Source: Pseudomonadota bacterium (GTDB lineage: Bacteria > Desulfobacterota > Desulfobulbia > Desulfobulbales > JAGXFP01). Taken from it: 64,000 nt of DNA. Shown piece after piece: positions 63,601 to 64,000 of this stretch. The notes under the pieces were generated by a model. The model saw nothing but the letters and a program-made list of their open reading frames with translations, was not told the DNA's origin and did no database searches. Position 1 is the stretch's first letter. Each line of letters starts with the position of its first letter. The DNA is taken from contig JAHJAA010000017.1 of NCBI GenBank assembly GCA_018814305.1, forward strand, positions 22,936-86,935, given 5' to 3'. The position numbers and the translations under genes were made by a program.

Positions 63601-64000
63601 AGTGTCCCCCTGATCAAAGTAAGGTGATGGGTGAGCGAGGTGGTCCGGTTTGCCTGGACAGGTTCATGGGTAAAGCTCTTCATATTTAACGCTCTTCCTG
63701 AACCTTTCAATTAAAATTTTTCCACCCAGCGCCCACAGCCATCCATGGTGAGATGAATAATGTGATCTTTGAGTATGCCCATAAAGACTTTTAAAAAAAT
63801 TAACAGTTTGGAGCGTTTTTTTCACTTACAAACCTATACTGTTTTTCTAGACCGTCTCTGTTGAGCGCGGACTCAGAAAATGATGGGAATTTCGGTGATT
63901 TTGGACGAGATATGTGAAGGAAGAGAAACGGAGCCCCCTCATGTTTCTTGGCGGAAGCGTTTAGGGGGCTCCTACCCCTAAAAGGTAGAAGAAATAATAC
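63601..64000. other. 400-bp right-end region without a gene
   Basis: Upstream of the GT-C gene, extending to the window edge. It contains a perfect 10-bp inverted repeat GGAGCCCCCT / AGGGGGCTCC (63930-63972, loop 23). No open frame has a ribosome site or recognisable product; a gene may begin beyond the edge. Confidence 0.5.

Noticed and set aside
1..64000. rRNA, tRNA, insertion sequences, prophage genes
   Set aside because: No tRNA-like cloverleaf or T-loop pattern, no rRNA, no transposase or integrase frame and no phage structural gene was seen in the supported coding regions or the gaps.

Overview
The window looks like a chromosomal segment of an anaerobic, cytochrome-rich Gram-negative bacterium, most likely a member of the Desulfobacterota (Desulfobulbia or Desulfuromonadia type). 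Evidence for this: multiheme c-type cytochromes with NapC-like membrane anchors, a tetraheme/ferredoxin/NrfD electron-transfer operon, a MerR regulator with a two-CW cysteine domain, outer-membrane proteins and lipoprotein/lipid export ABC systems, and a purH reduced to its IMP cyclohydrolase domain. The assignment is inferred from gene content; no rRNA gene is present. Several genes appear to use TTG or GTG starts with good Shine-Dalgarno sequences, and I moved a number of starts accordingly.

Layout. 0-9.5 kb: the end of a FtsX-like ABC permease, a TPR lipoprotein and its ATPase; enolase; a tiny membrane protein with a candidate sigma-54 promoter and a clear terminator; then a minus-strand operon running LolA-like protein, two FtsX-type permeases, ATPase, outer-membrane barrel. 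9.6-21.8 kb: a respiratory region with two paralogous six-heme, three-TM cytochromes, a two-CW MerR regulator, a large membrane protein, a tetraheme cytochrome/Tat ferredoxin/NrfD operon, a response regulator and a membrane-anchored TPR protein. Two related palindromes lie in the promoter spacers of the MerR gene and of the NrfD operon. 21.8-32.3 kb: housekeeping genes (FtsH, U32 peptidase, rhomboid, histidine kinase, PyrR, PurN, IMP cyclohydrolase, S4 protein, FolE2 preceded by a Met-rich 30-codon ORF, monoheme cytochrome).

32.4-64 kb: a long envelope-polysaccharide/secondary-glycolipid region. It holds three DegT-type aminotransferases, four radical SAM enzymes (one B12-binding type), two methyltransferases, two YbhN-type membrane proteins, several GT2 and GT-C glycosyltransferases, a GT9, an epimerase-GT2 fusion, a polysaccharide deacetylase, an SGNH hydrolase, a glycine-amidinotransferase-like enzyme, a hexapeptide acyltransferase with a Gfo/Idh dehydrogenase, and two related secreted proteins, one of them carrying an OmpA domain. 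Base composition shifts along this region, and the last three genes are visibly AT-rich, which suggests a mosaic assembled by transfer.

The most noteworthy signals are the CX3CH/CX2CH six-heme paralogue pair with the MerR/palindrome arrangement, the Met-rich leader ORF before folE2, five tandem AGGAG-containing heptamers before a permease gene, a 110-bp imperfect palindrome in the aminosugar operon, and the amidinotransferase and radical SAM content of the glycan cluster.
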